DNA of 15,582 bases from Leadbetterella sp031420365. GTDB lineage: Bacteria > Bacteroidota > Bacteroidia > Cytophagales > Spirosomataceae. The position numbers were made by a program, and so were the translations under genes. Of this stretch, positions 7,301 to 15,480 are shown one piece after another. The stretch's first letter is position 1. Each line of letters begins with the position of its first letter. The notes under the pieces were generated by a model. It searched no databases. It saw only the letters and a list, made by a program, of their open reading frames with translations, and had not been told where the DNA came from. The stretch spans positions 1-15,582 of the forward strand of contig JANOMP010000114.1 of the NCBI GenBank assembly GCA_031420365.1, in the 5' to 3' direction.

Positions 7301-8209
7301 ATGCAGAACTTAGATCTATCGAAGATACGTGAATTTGGAAATTTAGATTTTTTAGCCAGACAATTAGTTGAAGGTTTTATTACAGGCTTGCATAAATCAC
7401 CTTTTCATGGTTTTTCGGTAGAATTTGCAGAGCATCGGCTATATAATTCGGGGGAAAGTACACGTCATATCGACTGGAAAGTGTTTGCTAAAACTGACAA
7501 GCTTTTTGTAAAACGCTTTGAAGAAGAAACAAATCTAAGATGTCATTTATTGGTTGATGTTTCATCTTCCATGTATTATCCTACAAAAACTAATGGAAAA
7601 TTAAATTTCTCAGTTCTTGCAGCCGGAACTATCGCTAATATGCTACAAAGGCAAAGAGATGCAGTAAGTTTAGTGACTTTTTCTGACAAAATTGAGGTGC
7701 AAACTCAATGTAAATCTACTTCAAGCCATGTTCATAAAATTTTTGTAGAATTAGAACAGGTTTTGAATAGGAAAAAAGCAAATCTAAGTTCATCTGTAGC
7801 CTCAACTTTACATGAAGTGGCTGAGAAAATTCATAAACGGTCTTTGGTAGTTATTTTTAGTGATATGTTTGAAGATATTAATGATACGGAGAAAATATTT
7901 TCTGCACTTCAGCACTTAAAGCATAATATGCATGAAGTGTTACTTTTTCATGTAAATGAAAAGAGTACAGAATTGGATTTTGAGTTTGACAATCGACCTT
8001 ATGAATTTGTTGATTTAGAAACTGGAGAGAAAGTGAAAGTTCAACCCTCTCAAGTCAAAGAGCAATATGTTTCTACCCTTGAAAATTTCAATCATGAATT
8101 GAAAATAAAATGTGGTCAATATAAAATTGACTTTATTGAAGTTGATATTAATGAAGGATTTGATCAAATTTTGACTTCTTTTTTAGCAAAACGAGCTAAA
8201 ATGCGTTAA
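7301..8209 (+). CDS. DUF58 domain protein with von Willebrand A-like fold
   Basis: The 302-residue product is a complete DUF58 protein of the kind usually encoded beside MoxR-type AAA ATPases. The DUF58 signature lies at about 40-75 (GESTRHIDWKVFAKTDKLFV, 51-70), followed by a vWA-like domain with the metal-site motif DVSSSM (86-91) and VIFSDMFED about 100 residues later. There is no signal peptide and no hydrophobic helix, unlike the longer membrane-bound DUF58 proteins, so it is cytoplasmic. Family members are thought to act as adaptors for MoxR chaperones in envelope stress or metal-dependent assembly. No moxR or batA/batB gene is present in this window; the upstream neighbour is the rlpA-like gene, 25 bases away. 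The partner ATPase is probably encoded elsewhere, which is inference. Confidence 0.9.
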   Translation: MQNLDLSKIREFGNLDFLARQLVEGFITGLHKSPFHGFSVEFAEHRLYNSGESTRHIDWKVFAKTDKLFVKRFEEETNLRCHLLVDVSSSMYYPTKTNGKLNFSVLAAGTIANMLQRQRDAVSLVTFSDKIEVQTQCKSTSSHVHKIFVELEQVLNRKKANLSSSVASTLHEVAEKIHKRSLVVIFSDMFEDINDTEKIFSALQHLKHNMHEVLLFHVNEKSTELDFEFDNRPYEFVDLETGEKVKVQPSQVKEQYVSTLENFNHELKIKCGQYKIDFIEVDINEGFDQILTSFLAKRAKMR

Positions 8210-8229
8210 AATATTTTTTATTCATTTTA

Positions 8230-8405
8230 GGGGACATCTATAAATTATTTTTTATTACAAAATGGTCCAAAAATAAATTATTGCTCAAAATTTTAAAATA
8301 TGTCCTCAACGTAGCTTTGGCTACGTTTCTGGTAAATTTTAAAATTTTATTTATTCTTTATTTTTTCGCTATTTTTCATTTCAAAACTATTTTGTAGAAG
8401 CCCCC
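8230..8405. repeat. 176-bp symmetric palindromic element (MITE/REP-like)
   Basis: Two arms of exactly 86 bases (8230-8315 and 8320-8405) are imperfect inverted repeats around the loop TTTG. The centre is a perfect 8-bp stem, AACGTAGC / GCTACGTT. An AAAATTTTAAAAT block occurs in mirrored position in both arms, and the ends are GGGG and CCCCC. The trinucleotide TTA lies directly outside each end (8227-8229, 8406-8408), which may be a small target duplication but is too short to be sure. Nothing in it is coding. It differs in sequence from the 148-bp element in the oxidoreductase gene but shares the architecture. Confidence 0.72.
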
Positions 8406-8457
8406 TTAATATTTGCTAAGAACCGCTTATGTAAAAACTAACGGGGTCTTTTTGTTT
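8402..8457 (+). terminator. possible terminator after the DUF58 gene, sharing bases with the palindrome end
   Basis: CCCCTTA (8402-8408) can pair with TAACGGGG (8439-8446) leaving one bulged C, enclosing a smaller TAAG/CTTA hairpin, and is followed by TCTTTTTGTTTT. The outer loop is long, so termination efficiency is uncertain. The same CCCC run is the right end of the palindromic element. Confidence 0.35.
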
Positions 8458-8462
8458 TAAAC

Positions 8463-8470
8463 TAATTTTG
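8463..8470 (+). promoter_or_regulatory. candidate -7 element of the ybjQ-like gene
   Basis: TAATTTTG matches TAnnTTTG exactly and ends 22 bases before the ATG at 8493, implying a leader of about 15-20 nt. No TTG with normal spacing is found upstream; the region at -33 overlaps the possible terminator. Confidence 0.35.
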
Positions 8471-8492
8471 AAAAAATAAAATATAAACATTT

Positions 8493-8813
8493 ATGCTTTT
8501 AACAACAACTCATAATATAGAAGGTCGAAGTATTAAAGATTATAAGGCCATAGTGACTGGGGAAACCATAATTGGTGCAAATATATTTAAAGATTTTTTT
8601 GCCGGAATAAGAGATATTATTGGCGGAAGATCAGGGTCTTATGAGCGGGTGCTTAGGGAGGCCAAAGACTCAGCAATGTCTGAAATGGTTGATAGGGCGA
8701 AAAAGTATGGCGCCGATGCCATAGTTGGAATTGATTTAGATTACGAAACTATTGGAAAGAATGGGGGAATGATAATGGTCACTGCATCTGGTACTGCTGT
8801 GACTTTGAATTGA
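8493..8813 (+). CDS. YbjQ/UPF0145 family protein
   Basis: The 106-residue protein matches the UPF0145 (YbjQ, DUF74) family along its full length, including VTGETIIGANIFKDFFAGIR (about 21-40), the hallmark DIIGGRSGSYE (41-51) and GADAIVGIDLDYETIG near residues 74-89. It has no signal peptide or membrane segment. Family structures form ring-like oligomers, and a heavy-metal-binding role has been suggested, but the function is not established. It stands alone: it has its own candidate -7 element, is separated from the DUF58 gene by the palindromic element, and converges on the epimerase-like gene with 23 bases between stop codons. Confidence 0.93.
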   Translation: MLLTTTHNIEGRSIKDYKAIVTGETIIGANIFKDFFAGIRDIIGGRSGSYERVLREAKDSAMSEMVDRAKKYGADAIVGIDLDYETIGKNGGMIMVTASGTAVTLN

Positions 8814-8816
8814 AAT

Positions 8817-8853
8817 TTAGGGTTTAGAATTTGTAATTATTCTAACCTCCTAA
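8817..8853. terminator. hairpin between convergent genes, possible bidirectional terminator
   Basis: TTAGG (8817-8821) and TTAGAAT (8824-8830) pair with ATTCTAA (8839-8845) and CCTAA (8849-8853), giving a 12-bp stem with a small internal loop. It spans the gap after the ybjQ-like stop and includes the stop and last codons of the epimerase-like gene. No T-run follows on either strand, so intrinsic termination is doubtful. Confidence 0.3.
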
Positions 8854-10138
8854 TCATTTCTAAACATGCCCTAGCATTATGATAAGGGCATTTCCACATC
8901 CCTATTTTGTCCATTTTTGTAAGAGGTTCATTGTTTTCGTCAATTCCCCAATACCACTCACCTGTTTCCGAAATGAGATTCTTTTTTATAAAATCCCAAG
9001 ATTTTAAGGATTGTTCTAAATATTTTGAATCTTTTGTGATTTCAAAACTATTATAAAAACCAACCATAGATTCTGCTTGTGGCCACCAATCTTTTTGTTT
9101 TTTGATATGATTTCCCTCTATTTCATAAAACATACCCCCATCTTTATCAATTCCTTTAAGGGCCGCGTTGCTTAGTCCAATAGAATAAGGTTTTATTCGT
9201 TCTATCCACGTATTTTCTCTTAATACTTCCGCTGTTTCTAATAATAGCCAAGAAGCTTCAATATCATGTCCGTAAGAAATTATTTCGGATCTAGATTTCC
9301 AATCTTCTGTTAAAAACAAGATTTGGGTACCAGTTTCTGGATTAATTATATATTTTGTAAATACGTGTAATAATCCATCTAATTGTTTTTTTAGGCCTGG
9401 GTCTCTCCAAACTCTGTATAGATTTGTAAATGGCTCAATAATATGCAAATGAGTGTTCATCGATTTTTTTTGATCTGCTTTACCTTGAGTTATTACTTTG
9501 TCTTCGGTGAGGTTCCATTCTTCGGTGGTTACTTCAAAATAGCCTCCATTTGTTTTATCATAAGCATTTTTAACTAAAAGGAAATAAATTTCTTTAGCTA
9601 CATTTAATGCTTTTGGATCTTTAAAAGCACGATAATATTCTGATAAACCATACAACAGAAAGCCTTGCCCATAGATTTGTTTGTGACGTTCTTTGGGGTT
9701 TCCTAAGTAATCAACTGACCAGTATGCACCTCCATTTTTGGTATCCCAAAAATATTTCATCAAGTAATCATATGCTCTTGTTGCCATGGTTTTGTATTCT
9801 TGCTTAGGATTTTGAAGGTAAGCTGCCGAAAAAGTCCATAAAATCCGGCTGTTCAAAACCAAACCTTTATCAGCTTTTGGGAAAAGCATATCATCCCCAT
9901 TTATTTTCCCAATAAAGCCCCCATTTTCATTATCAACCGCATTTTTTATCCAATAGGACATGATATTGTCAAGCTCATGAATCATTTCATTTCGGAATTG
10001 TTTTTTTAACAATTCTAAAGAATCATTCTTGATTATATGCAAATCTTGGGCACTTTTTAAATACTTTTTTGTTTTCCCAAAAGAAGGAATGGAAAGTATA
10101 CTAATTAAAAAGATGTAATAGCATTTTTTCATATTCAA
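8837..10138 (-). CDS. exported AGE-family epimerase, cellobiose 2-epimerase-like
   Basis: The 433-residue protein has the (alpha/alpha)6-barrel fold of N-acylglucosamine 2-epimerases and fits the cellobiose 2-epimerase branch, which epimerises the reducing-end glucose of beta-1,4-disaccharides to mannose. Characteristic segments are GLVLNSRILWTFSAAY (92-107), YGQGFLLYGLSEYY (156-169), MNTHLHIIEPF (227-237, with His230 and His232), SYGHDIEASWLL (288-299, His291), WWPQAE (351-356) and CPYHNARACLEM (417-428, His420). His232, His291 and His420 appear to be the three catalytic-type histidines known in this branch. Unusually, residues 1-21 (KKCYYIFLISILSIPSFG) form a signal peptide; characterised relatives are cytoplasmic. 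Met3 is an alternative start. The gene lies 56 bases after the BNR gene and may share its transcript. The true substrate is unknown. Confidence 0.85.
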   Translation of the reverse strand: MNMKKCYYIFLISILSIPSFGKTKKYLKSAQDLHIIKNDSLELLKKQFRNEMIHELDNIMSYWIKNAVDNENGGFIGKINGDDMLFPKADKGLVLNSRILWTFSAAYLQNPKQEYKTMATRAYDYLMKYFWDTKNGGAYWSVDYLGNPKERHKQIYGQGFLLYGLSEYYRAFKDPKALNVAKEIYFLLVKNAYDKTNGGYFEVTTEEWNLTEDKVITQGKADQKKSMNTHLHIIEPFTNLYRVWRDPGLKKQLDGLLHVFTKYIINPETGTQILFLTEDWKSRSEIISYGHDIEASWLLLETAEVLRENTWIERIKPYSIGLSNAALKGIDKDGGMFYEIEGNHIKKQKDWWPQAESMVGFYNSFEITKDSKYLEQSLKSWDFIKKNLISETGEWYWGIDENNEPLTKMDKIGMWKCPYHNARACLEMIRRLE

Positions 10139-10194
10139 AAAATTAGAAGTAAAATTTATTATTTAACGATGAATTCAAATTAAATCTGTTTTAT

Positions 10195-13100
10195 TTATTT
10201 TTCAAGAATCAAAGCAGGAATAGCCATTTGTTTATACAGGTCATTGAATTTGCTAATTTCTTCATTAATTATTTTTTCAATAGTATCTTTTTGTGTTTTC
10301 CATTCTTTAATTAAATCATCCAATCTTGTTTTAGTGCCATTAGTAAGAGTTGGGTTATGGGCATCAGCTCGAGTTTTCAAATCTAAAAATTCCGCATTTA
10401 ATCTGTTTGGAAAGTTAATTACATCTTGAAAAGTTTCTTGCTTAGTTGAAATTAAGTTTCCCTCCCAATCCGTTAGTTTTTTCAAAATTCCTTTTCCAAG
10501 ATCTAATAAGTCAGTCAATTCTTTTTTGTCTTTTAATAAGCCATTGTAACTTTCAATCTGAGTTTTTATTTTTCGCATATTGATTACAGTTGTATGTATT
10601 TCTGCTACGGAATTTTCAATGGTAATAAGAAAATTTTCTTGAGCAACAAAATCTTGTTTAGAAGTTTTTAACCTAGGGTCTGAAACGATAGTTGCTTCAG
10701 TAAAGGACGTGTCTTTTCCAGCAATAAGTCTAATTTTAAAAATATTTGGAGCCACCAAAGCTCCTCTGTAATCACCATTAACAAATACTTTGTTTATTCC
10801 AACTAAACTTTGCTTTCTTAAGTCCCAAGAAGTGCGGTTAATTCCCTTTTTGCTAGGAATTACTTGTTTATCTGCCGGCCCTCCCTCATATTTTACATAA
10901 TTTTTGTCTTTTTGATTGTCTAAGGTCCGTATTGTTTTTCCATTCAAATCCATAATTTCAATTACAACTTTTGAGCTATCCATGTTTTCTGGTAGGAAAT
11001 AATCTAGGATTAGGCCGGTCATAGGATTTTGTCCTACACCTGGAATTACTTCTGGAGGAGAAGGGGCATCAAATTTTATGGTATTTTTAGGATTAAAAAT
11101 AATGGCTTTAGTGATCTTATCTAAACTTTCTGACTGTTGAAGAACAGATAAATCATCTAAAATCCAGAACGCCCTTCCTGCAGTTGCGGCCACTAAATCG
11201 TTATCATGCACTATAAGATCCGTAATAGGAACTACTGGTAAATTAAGGGAAAGCTTTTGCCATTTTTCGCCATAATTAAAAGATATATAAAAACCCAATT
11301 CTGTTCCACAATACAATAGACCTTTTTTCTTAGGGTCCTCTCTAACTACTCTTGCAAAATCATTTTCATCTATTCCTTGGATTATTTTATTCCAAGTTTG
11401 TCCATAATCTTTTGTAATAAAAATAAGAGGAGAAAAGTCATTGAATCGATATTTAGTAGCAACAATATATGCTGTGGCTGGATCATGAGGTGAAACTTCA
11501 ATACTATTAATAAGGCATTCTCCGAGGTCTTTTGGAGTTACATTTTGCCAATTTTTACCATCGTCTTGGGTGAGGTGTACAAGTCCACAATCACTACCTG
11601 TCCATATAATTCCTTCTTTGTGAGGAGAAACAGCAATGTATTGTAAGGTATTATACACCTCACCACCAGCACCTTCGCTCGTGAAAGGTCCACCTCCGTC
11701 TTCTTGTTTTGCTTTCTCATTTTTAGTTAAATCTCCACTTATTTCTTTCCAAGATTGTCCATTATCACTACTTTTTAAAACTACGTTTCCTCCATGATAA
11801 ATAGTGCCTTTTGCAAATGGAGAAGCAACAATAGGGGCATTCCAGTTAAATCTATATTTTTGAGTATTCGGTTTTACCCCCAATCCAATATGAGGATAAG
11901 CCATTACATCTTTTGAAATTCCAGTTTTTAAGTCTAATACTTCAATATTTCCTTGATAACACCCTCCGTATATTACTTGGGGGTCTGAAGGATTGTCGAA
12001 TGCAATATAGGCAGATTCACAGCCGGGCCCTGTAAACCAATCTTGCCATCCAATTCCAGGGCCAGTGGTTCGTGAAGCTACACCTAAAGAGGAATTATCT
12101 TGTTGACCTCCATACACATTATACGGAAACTTATTGTCGGTAATAACTCTATAAAACTGTGCGGTGGGTTGGTTTTGTTGTGTACTCCAACTTTTGCCAC
12201 CATTAAACGTGATATTTGCTCCGCCATCATTTGCATTAATCATATTTTGGTTGTTAATAGGATTTATCCAAACATCGTGATTGTCACCATGAGGTACAGG
12301 TACGGGAGCAAAAGTGCGACCCCCATCAATAGATTTTAGAAATGGGGCATTCATAACATACACTAAATCTTGGTTTATGGGGTCAGCAAATATTTCAATA
12401 TAATACCATGATCTTGTAATTGTAATTCTTTGTTTTGAGGTTTGAATCCATGTTTTACCAGCATCATCACTTCTGTAAACTCCTGCCCTATCTCCTTCGG
12501 CTTCAATATTAGCAAAAACCCTGTTGGAATTAGCTCTTGAAACAGAGACAGCAGATTTTCCTATTGCTTTGGGCAGTCCATCACTCAATTTTTTCCAAGT
12601 CTCGCCAGCATCTTCTGACTTATAAATTGCACAACCAACACCGCCACTTTCTACTTTCCATGGGTATCGACGGTGCTCCCACATAGAGGCAAATAAGATT
12701 CTCGGATTTGTCATGTCCATGCTTAAATCTGCACAACCAGTATTGGAGTCTACATAAAATACTTTTTGCCAAGATTTCCCTCCATCTGAGGTTTTATAAA
12801 TTCCTCTATCCTCATTAGGACCATGTACGGCTCCTTGCGCTGCTACATAAACCACGTCTGGATTTTGAGGATGAATCCTAACTGCAGCAATGTGTTTTGT
12901 TTTTTCTAATCCAATATTTTTCCAAGTTTTACCAGCATCGGTAGATTTATAAATTCCATCTCCATGAGAAGTCATAACTCCACGTACCGCATGTTCTCCC
13001 ATTCCAACATATAATACATTGGGGTCTGATTCAGCAATAGAAATTATTCCAACGGAACCTGTTTTAATTTGCCCATCCGATATATTCTTCCAAGAAGTTC

Positions 13101-13362
13101 CAGCATCTTCAGTTTTCCAAATGCCACCGCCAGTTCCTCCAAAATAATATATTAAAGGATTTTGCTTTATTCCAGTGGCTGTTATGCTTCTTCCACCCCT
13201 AAAAGGTCCAATGTTTCGCCATTTAAGGCCTTTATATAAGTCTGCATGGAATGAATTTACTAGAACAGATTCAATTTTAGGTGTACTAATTTTAGCTTTT
13301 TTCTGACTAAAACTTGGAAGTGATATTATAATTGCGAAAGTACAAAAGAGGGTATTTTTCAT
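10195..13362 (-). CDS. large exported BNR/Asp-box beta-propeller protein (VPS10/sortilin-like)
   Basis: This 1055-residue secreted protein has a signal peptide (1-20, ending PSFSQ) and at least 10 Asp-box motifs of the SxDxGxTW type. They lie near residues 84, 140, 191, 249, 298, 344, 386, 531, 599, 650 and 694 (for example STDAGKTW, TSDGGKSW, SEDAGETW, SSDNGQSW). These mark two beta-propellers (about 45-400 and 400-740), the arrangement of VPS10/sortilin-like and Bacteroidota 'glycosyl hydrolase' proteins. A beta-sandwich-like region (about 755-900) and a lysine/glutamate-rich helical tail (905-1050) follow. It has no lipobox and no C-terminal sorting domain that I recognise. Such proteins are often called sialidase-like, but Asp boxes are structural and do not show catalysis. 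The function is unknown; binding of glycans or proteins at the surface or in the periplasm is inferred. Confidence 0.85.
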   Translation of the reverse strand: MKNTLFCTFAIIISLPSFSQKKAKISTPKIESVLVNSFHADLYKGLKWRNIGPFRGGRSITATGIKQNPLIYYFGGTGGGIWKTEDAGTSWKNISDGQIKTGSVGIISIAESDPNVLYVGMGEHAVRGVMTSHGDGIYKSTDAGKTWKNIGLEKTKHIAAVRIHPQNPDVVYVAAQGAVHGPNEDRGIYKTSDGGKSWQKVFYVDSNTGCADLSMDMTNPRILFASMWEHRRYPWKVESGGVGCAIYKSEDAGETWKKLSDGLPKAIGKSAVSVSRANSNRVFANIEAEGDRAGVYRSDDAGKTWIQTSKQRITITRSWYYIEIFADPINQDLVYVMNAPFLKSIDGGRTFAPVPVPHGDNHDVWINPINNQNMINANDGGANITFNGGKSWSTQQNQPTAQFYRVITDNKFPYNVYGGQQDNSSLGVASRTTGPGIGWQDWFTGPGCESAYIAFDNPSDPQVIYGGCYQGNIEVLDLKTGISKDVMAYPHIGLGVKPNTQKYRFNWNAPIVASPFAKGTIYHGGNVVLKSSDNGQSWKEISGDLTKNEKAKQEDGGGPFTSEGAGGEVYNTLQYIAVSPHKEGIIWTGSDCGLVHLTQDDGKNWQNVTPKDLGECLINSIEVSPHDPATAYIVATKYRFNDFSPLIFITKDYGQTWNKIIQGIDENDFARVVREDPKKKGLLYCGTELGFYISFNYGEKWQKLSLNLPVVPITDLIVHDNDLVAATAGRAFWILDDLSVLQQSESLDKITKAIIFNPKNTIKFDAPSPPEVIPGVGQNPMTGLILDYFLPENMDSSKVVIEIMDLNGKTIRTLDNQKDKNYVKYEGGPADKQVIPSKKGINRTSWDLRKQSLVGINKVFVNGDYRGALVAPNIFKIRLIAGKDTSFTEATIVSDPRLKTSKQDFVAQENFLITIENSVAEIHTTVINMRKIKTQIESYNGLLKDKKELTDLLDLGKGILKKLTDWEGNLISTKQETFQDVINFPNRLNAEFLDLKTRADAHNPTLTNGTKTRLDDLIKEWKTQKDTIEKIINEEISKFNDLYKQMAIPALILEK

Positions 13363-13513
13363 AAAAGGGTTTAAGAATTAATAATAATTTATAAAAATAA
13401 ATTTTTTTTGGAATGAAAGAAGAAAAATTAATATTTTTTTTATTGTTAGTTAAAAATTTTAAGGCTATATTTAATTAAGTCGTTGTTTTTTGTATATATT
13501 TGGTATGATTCTG

Positions 13514-14380
13514 TCAATCGATAAATCTTTTCAAAATGTCATCATAGCTATCAATTCTTCGGTCGCGTAAAAAAGGCCAAGTGGTACGGTAATATTCGGT
13601 TTTTTCTAAATCTAAGGTTTCTATATGGATTTCTTCCCGATCGTGAGAAGCTAAATACAATAATCTTCCGTGTGGGTTAGCCACAAATGAACCTCCCCAA
13701 AACTTCTGATTTGCTTCTATTCCTACTCTGTTTACCGATACTACATATAAACCATTTGCAATTGCATGTGATCTTTGGATAGTTTGCCATGCATCATATT
13801 GTTCTTGATTAATTACTTGATTTTTTTCCTCCAAATCCCATCCAATGGCAGTTGGGTAGAAGAGAATATCGGCCCCCATCAAAGAAGTTATTCTCGCAGC
13901 TTCTGGATACCATTGATCCCAACAAATCAAAACTCCAATTTTTCCAAACTTTGTTTTCCACACTTTATATCCCAAGTCACCAGGCGTAAAATAAAATTTC
14001 TCATAATATCCAGGATCATCAGGAATGTGCATTTTTCGGTATTTTCCTAAATATGTTCCATCGGCATCAATAATGGCTGCAGTATTATGATAAAGTCCTT
14101 GAGCACGTTTTTCAAATAATGAAACCACCAACACTACTCCTAATTCTTTAGCTAGATTTTGCATTATTTGAGTAGTTGGACCTGGAACGGTTTCGCCTAA
14201 TTTAAAATTGTCATGATCTTCTACATCGCAAAAATATAAAGTAGAAAAAAGTTCTTGTAGGCAAATAATTTGTGCTCCAATGGCAGCAGCTTCCTTTATT
14301 TTAATTATAGTTTTCTCTAAGTTTTCTTGTACATTCCCTGAACAAGACATTTGTATGAGACCCACGTTTATGTTATTCAT
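13514..14380 (-). CDS. aguB: N-carbamoylputrescine amidase-like carbon-nitrogen hydrolase
   Basis: The 288-residue cytoplasmic enzyme belongs to the nitrilase superfamily. The catalytic triad is visible as Glu43 (CLQELF), Lys116 (KYRKMHIPDD) and Cys153 (LICWDQWYPE). The segments HIPDDPGYYEKFYFTPGD and DQWYPEAAR are typical of AguB, which hydrolyses N-carbamoylputrescine to putrescine, CO2 and ammonia in the agmatine route to polyamines. The length is normal for the family. The usual partner, agmatine deiminase, is not in the window; the upstream gene, 29 bases away and probably co-transcribed, encodes an Ldh-family dehydrogenase. Assignment to this branch rather than another amidase rests on sequence recognition only. 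Confidence 0.87.
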   Translation of the reverse strand: MNNINVGLIQMSCSGNVQENLEKTIIKIKEAAAIGAQIICLQELFSTLYFCDVEDHDNFKLGETVPGPTTQIMQNLAKELGVVLVVSLFEKRAQGLYHNTAAIIDADGTYLGKYRKMHIPDDPGYYEKFYFTPGDLGYKVWKTKFGKIGVLICWDQWYPEAARITSLMGADILFYPTAIGWDLEEKNQVINQEQYDAWQTIQRSHAIANGLYVVSVNRVGIEANQKFWGGSFVANPHGRLLYLASHDREEIHIETLDLEKTEYYRTTWPFLRDRRIDSYDDILKRFID

Positions 14381-14409
14381 TTAATTTTATGTTCTAAAGA
14401 AATTTTTTT

Positions 14410-15480
14410 TTAAAATTTGACTCCAAATCTTTCGCCTAATTCCCCCAAACTTTCCACTACTTTGTCAATCAAAGGAAGTCCTGAAATTAAACGTTGAGCT
14501 TTGAAGATACGTTCTTGATCGCCAGGAATTTGCACCATATTACCTTCTATATGCTTTGCATTTCTAAATCGCATAATCCATTTATCCATATCGTTTTTAA
14601 AATCTTCTTTTGGTCTAAATCCATCAATTCGCATAGCTCCTAGAAAATGCCCAGTTCCTTTTCCAACTTGTTCGGCAGCTACACCATGAAAGCCTGCGGT
14701 AGCAAAAGGAGGAACCCAAGGCCCAAAATTTGCTCCAGAAAGAATTCCAGAAAATATATCGACAATGGCTCCTAATCCATATCCTTTGTGGCTTCCGTGT
14801 TCTCGATCACCACCGAGAGGTAAAAGTCCCCCACCTTCTTTCACAGCATTTGCATTTAATGTAGGTAAGCCATTTTTATCTTGCACCCAGCCCAATGGAG
14901 CATTTTCTCCTTTTCTTTGTAAAATTTCCATTTTACCATAAGCAACCGCAGTTGTGGCAAAATCTGCTAAGAAAGGAGGTTGAGATTGAGCCGGAACGGC
15001 AACTGCTATTGGGTTTGTGCCTAAAAGTTTTTCTTTAGAAAAAGTTGGAACTACAAGTGGTGCAGAATTGGTCATTGCCCAGCCTATCATATCTTCTTTC
15101 AAAGCCAATGAAGCATGATAACCGGCTATGCCAAAGTGATTAGAATTTTGCACTGAAATCCAACCTGATCCTGCTTTTTTAGCTTTTTTGATAGCAATTT
15201 TCATAGCATAAGGGGCAACAACTAATCCCAAACCTCTATCTCCGTCAATAACAGCAGTACTTGGAGACTCATGAATAATTTTGATATTTGGTTTAGGGTT
15301 TAGTCTACCATTATCATATAATCTTACATAACCAGAAAGTCTTGCCACTCCATGTGAATCTACTCCACATAAATCTGCATTAATTAAAACATCAGCAGAT
15401 AATTTAGCATCTTGATTGCTGCAACCTAAAGCTATAAATATTTTTTCTGTAAATTTTCTTACTCTTTCCGCTGCGTACAT
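14410..15480 (-). CDS. Ldh family oxidoreductase (malate/L-lactate dehydrogenase type 2, COG2055)
   Basis: The 356-residue product belongs to the NAD(P)-dependent MDH2/YlbC/YiaK family, which oxidises or reduces 2-hydroxy/2-oxo acids and has no Rossmann fold. Family motifs are GVDSHGVARLSGY (39-51), NSNHFGIAGYHA (112-123, His115), GTNPIAVAVP (154-163), LADFATT (171-177) with YGKME (181-185), and SHKGYGLG (230-237). There is no signal peptide. The exact substrate (malate, lactate, ureidoglycolate, diketogulonate or other) cannot be told. The gene is the first of the minus-strand block here and the amidase gene follows 29 bases later. Its 102-base upstream stretch (15481-15582) is AT-rich; I see only an imperfect -7-like TAATTTCG there. 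Confidence 0.9.
   Translation of the reverse strand: MYAAERVRKFTEKIFIALGCSNQDAKLSADVLINADLCGVDSHGVARLSGYVRLYDNGRLNPKPNIKIIHESPSTAVIDGDRGLGLVVAPYAMKIAIKKAKKAGSGWISVQNSNHFGIAGYHASLALKEDMIGWAMTNSAPLVVPTFSKEKLLGTNPIAVAVPAQSQPPFLADFATTAVAYGKMEILQRKGENAPLGWVQDKNGLPTLNANAVKEGGGLLPLGGDREHGSHKGYGLGAIVDIFSGILSGANFGPWVPPFATAGFHGVAAEQVGKGTGHFLGAMRIDGFRPKEDFKNDMDKWIMRFRNAKHIEGNMVQIPGDQERIFKAQRLISGLPLIDKVVESLGELGERFGVKF

Noticed and set aside
8230..8405. tRNA, riboswitch or CRISPR repeat at the ACGTAGC hairpin
   Set aside because: There is no cloverleaf, no direct repeat with spacers and no known riboswitch core; the symmetry is that of a single long palindrome.
12100..12339. Plus-strand open stretch inside the BNR gene
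   Set aside because: It is a chance frame opposite a well-supported coding sequence, with no recognisable motif; the same holds for other short opposite-strand frames in the large genes.
10195..13362. Calling the BNR protein a sialidase
   Set aside because: Asp boxes mark propeller folds in many non-enzymes, and I could not identify the arginine triad or other sialidase active-site residues.
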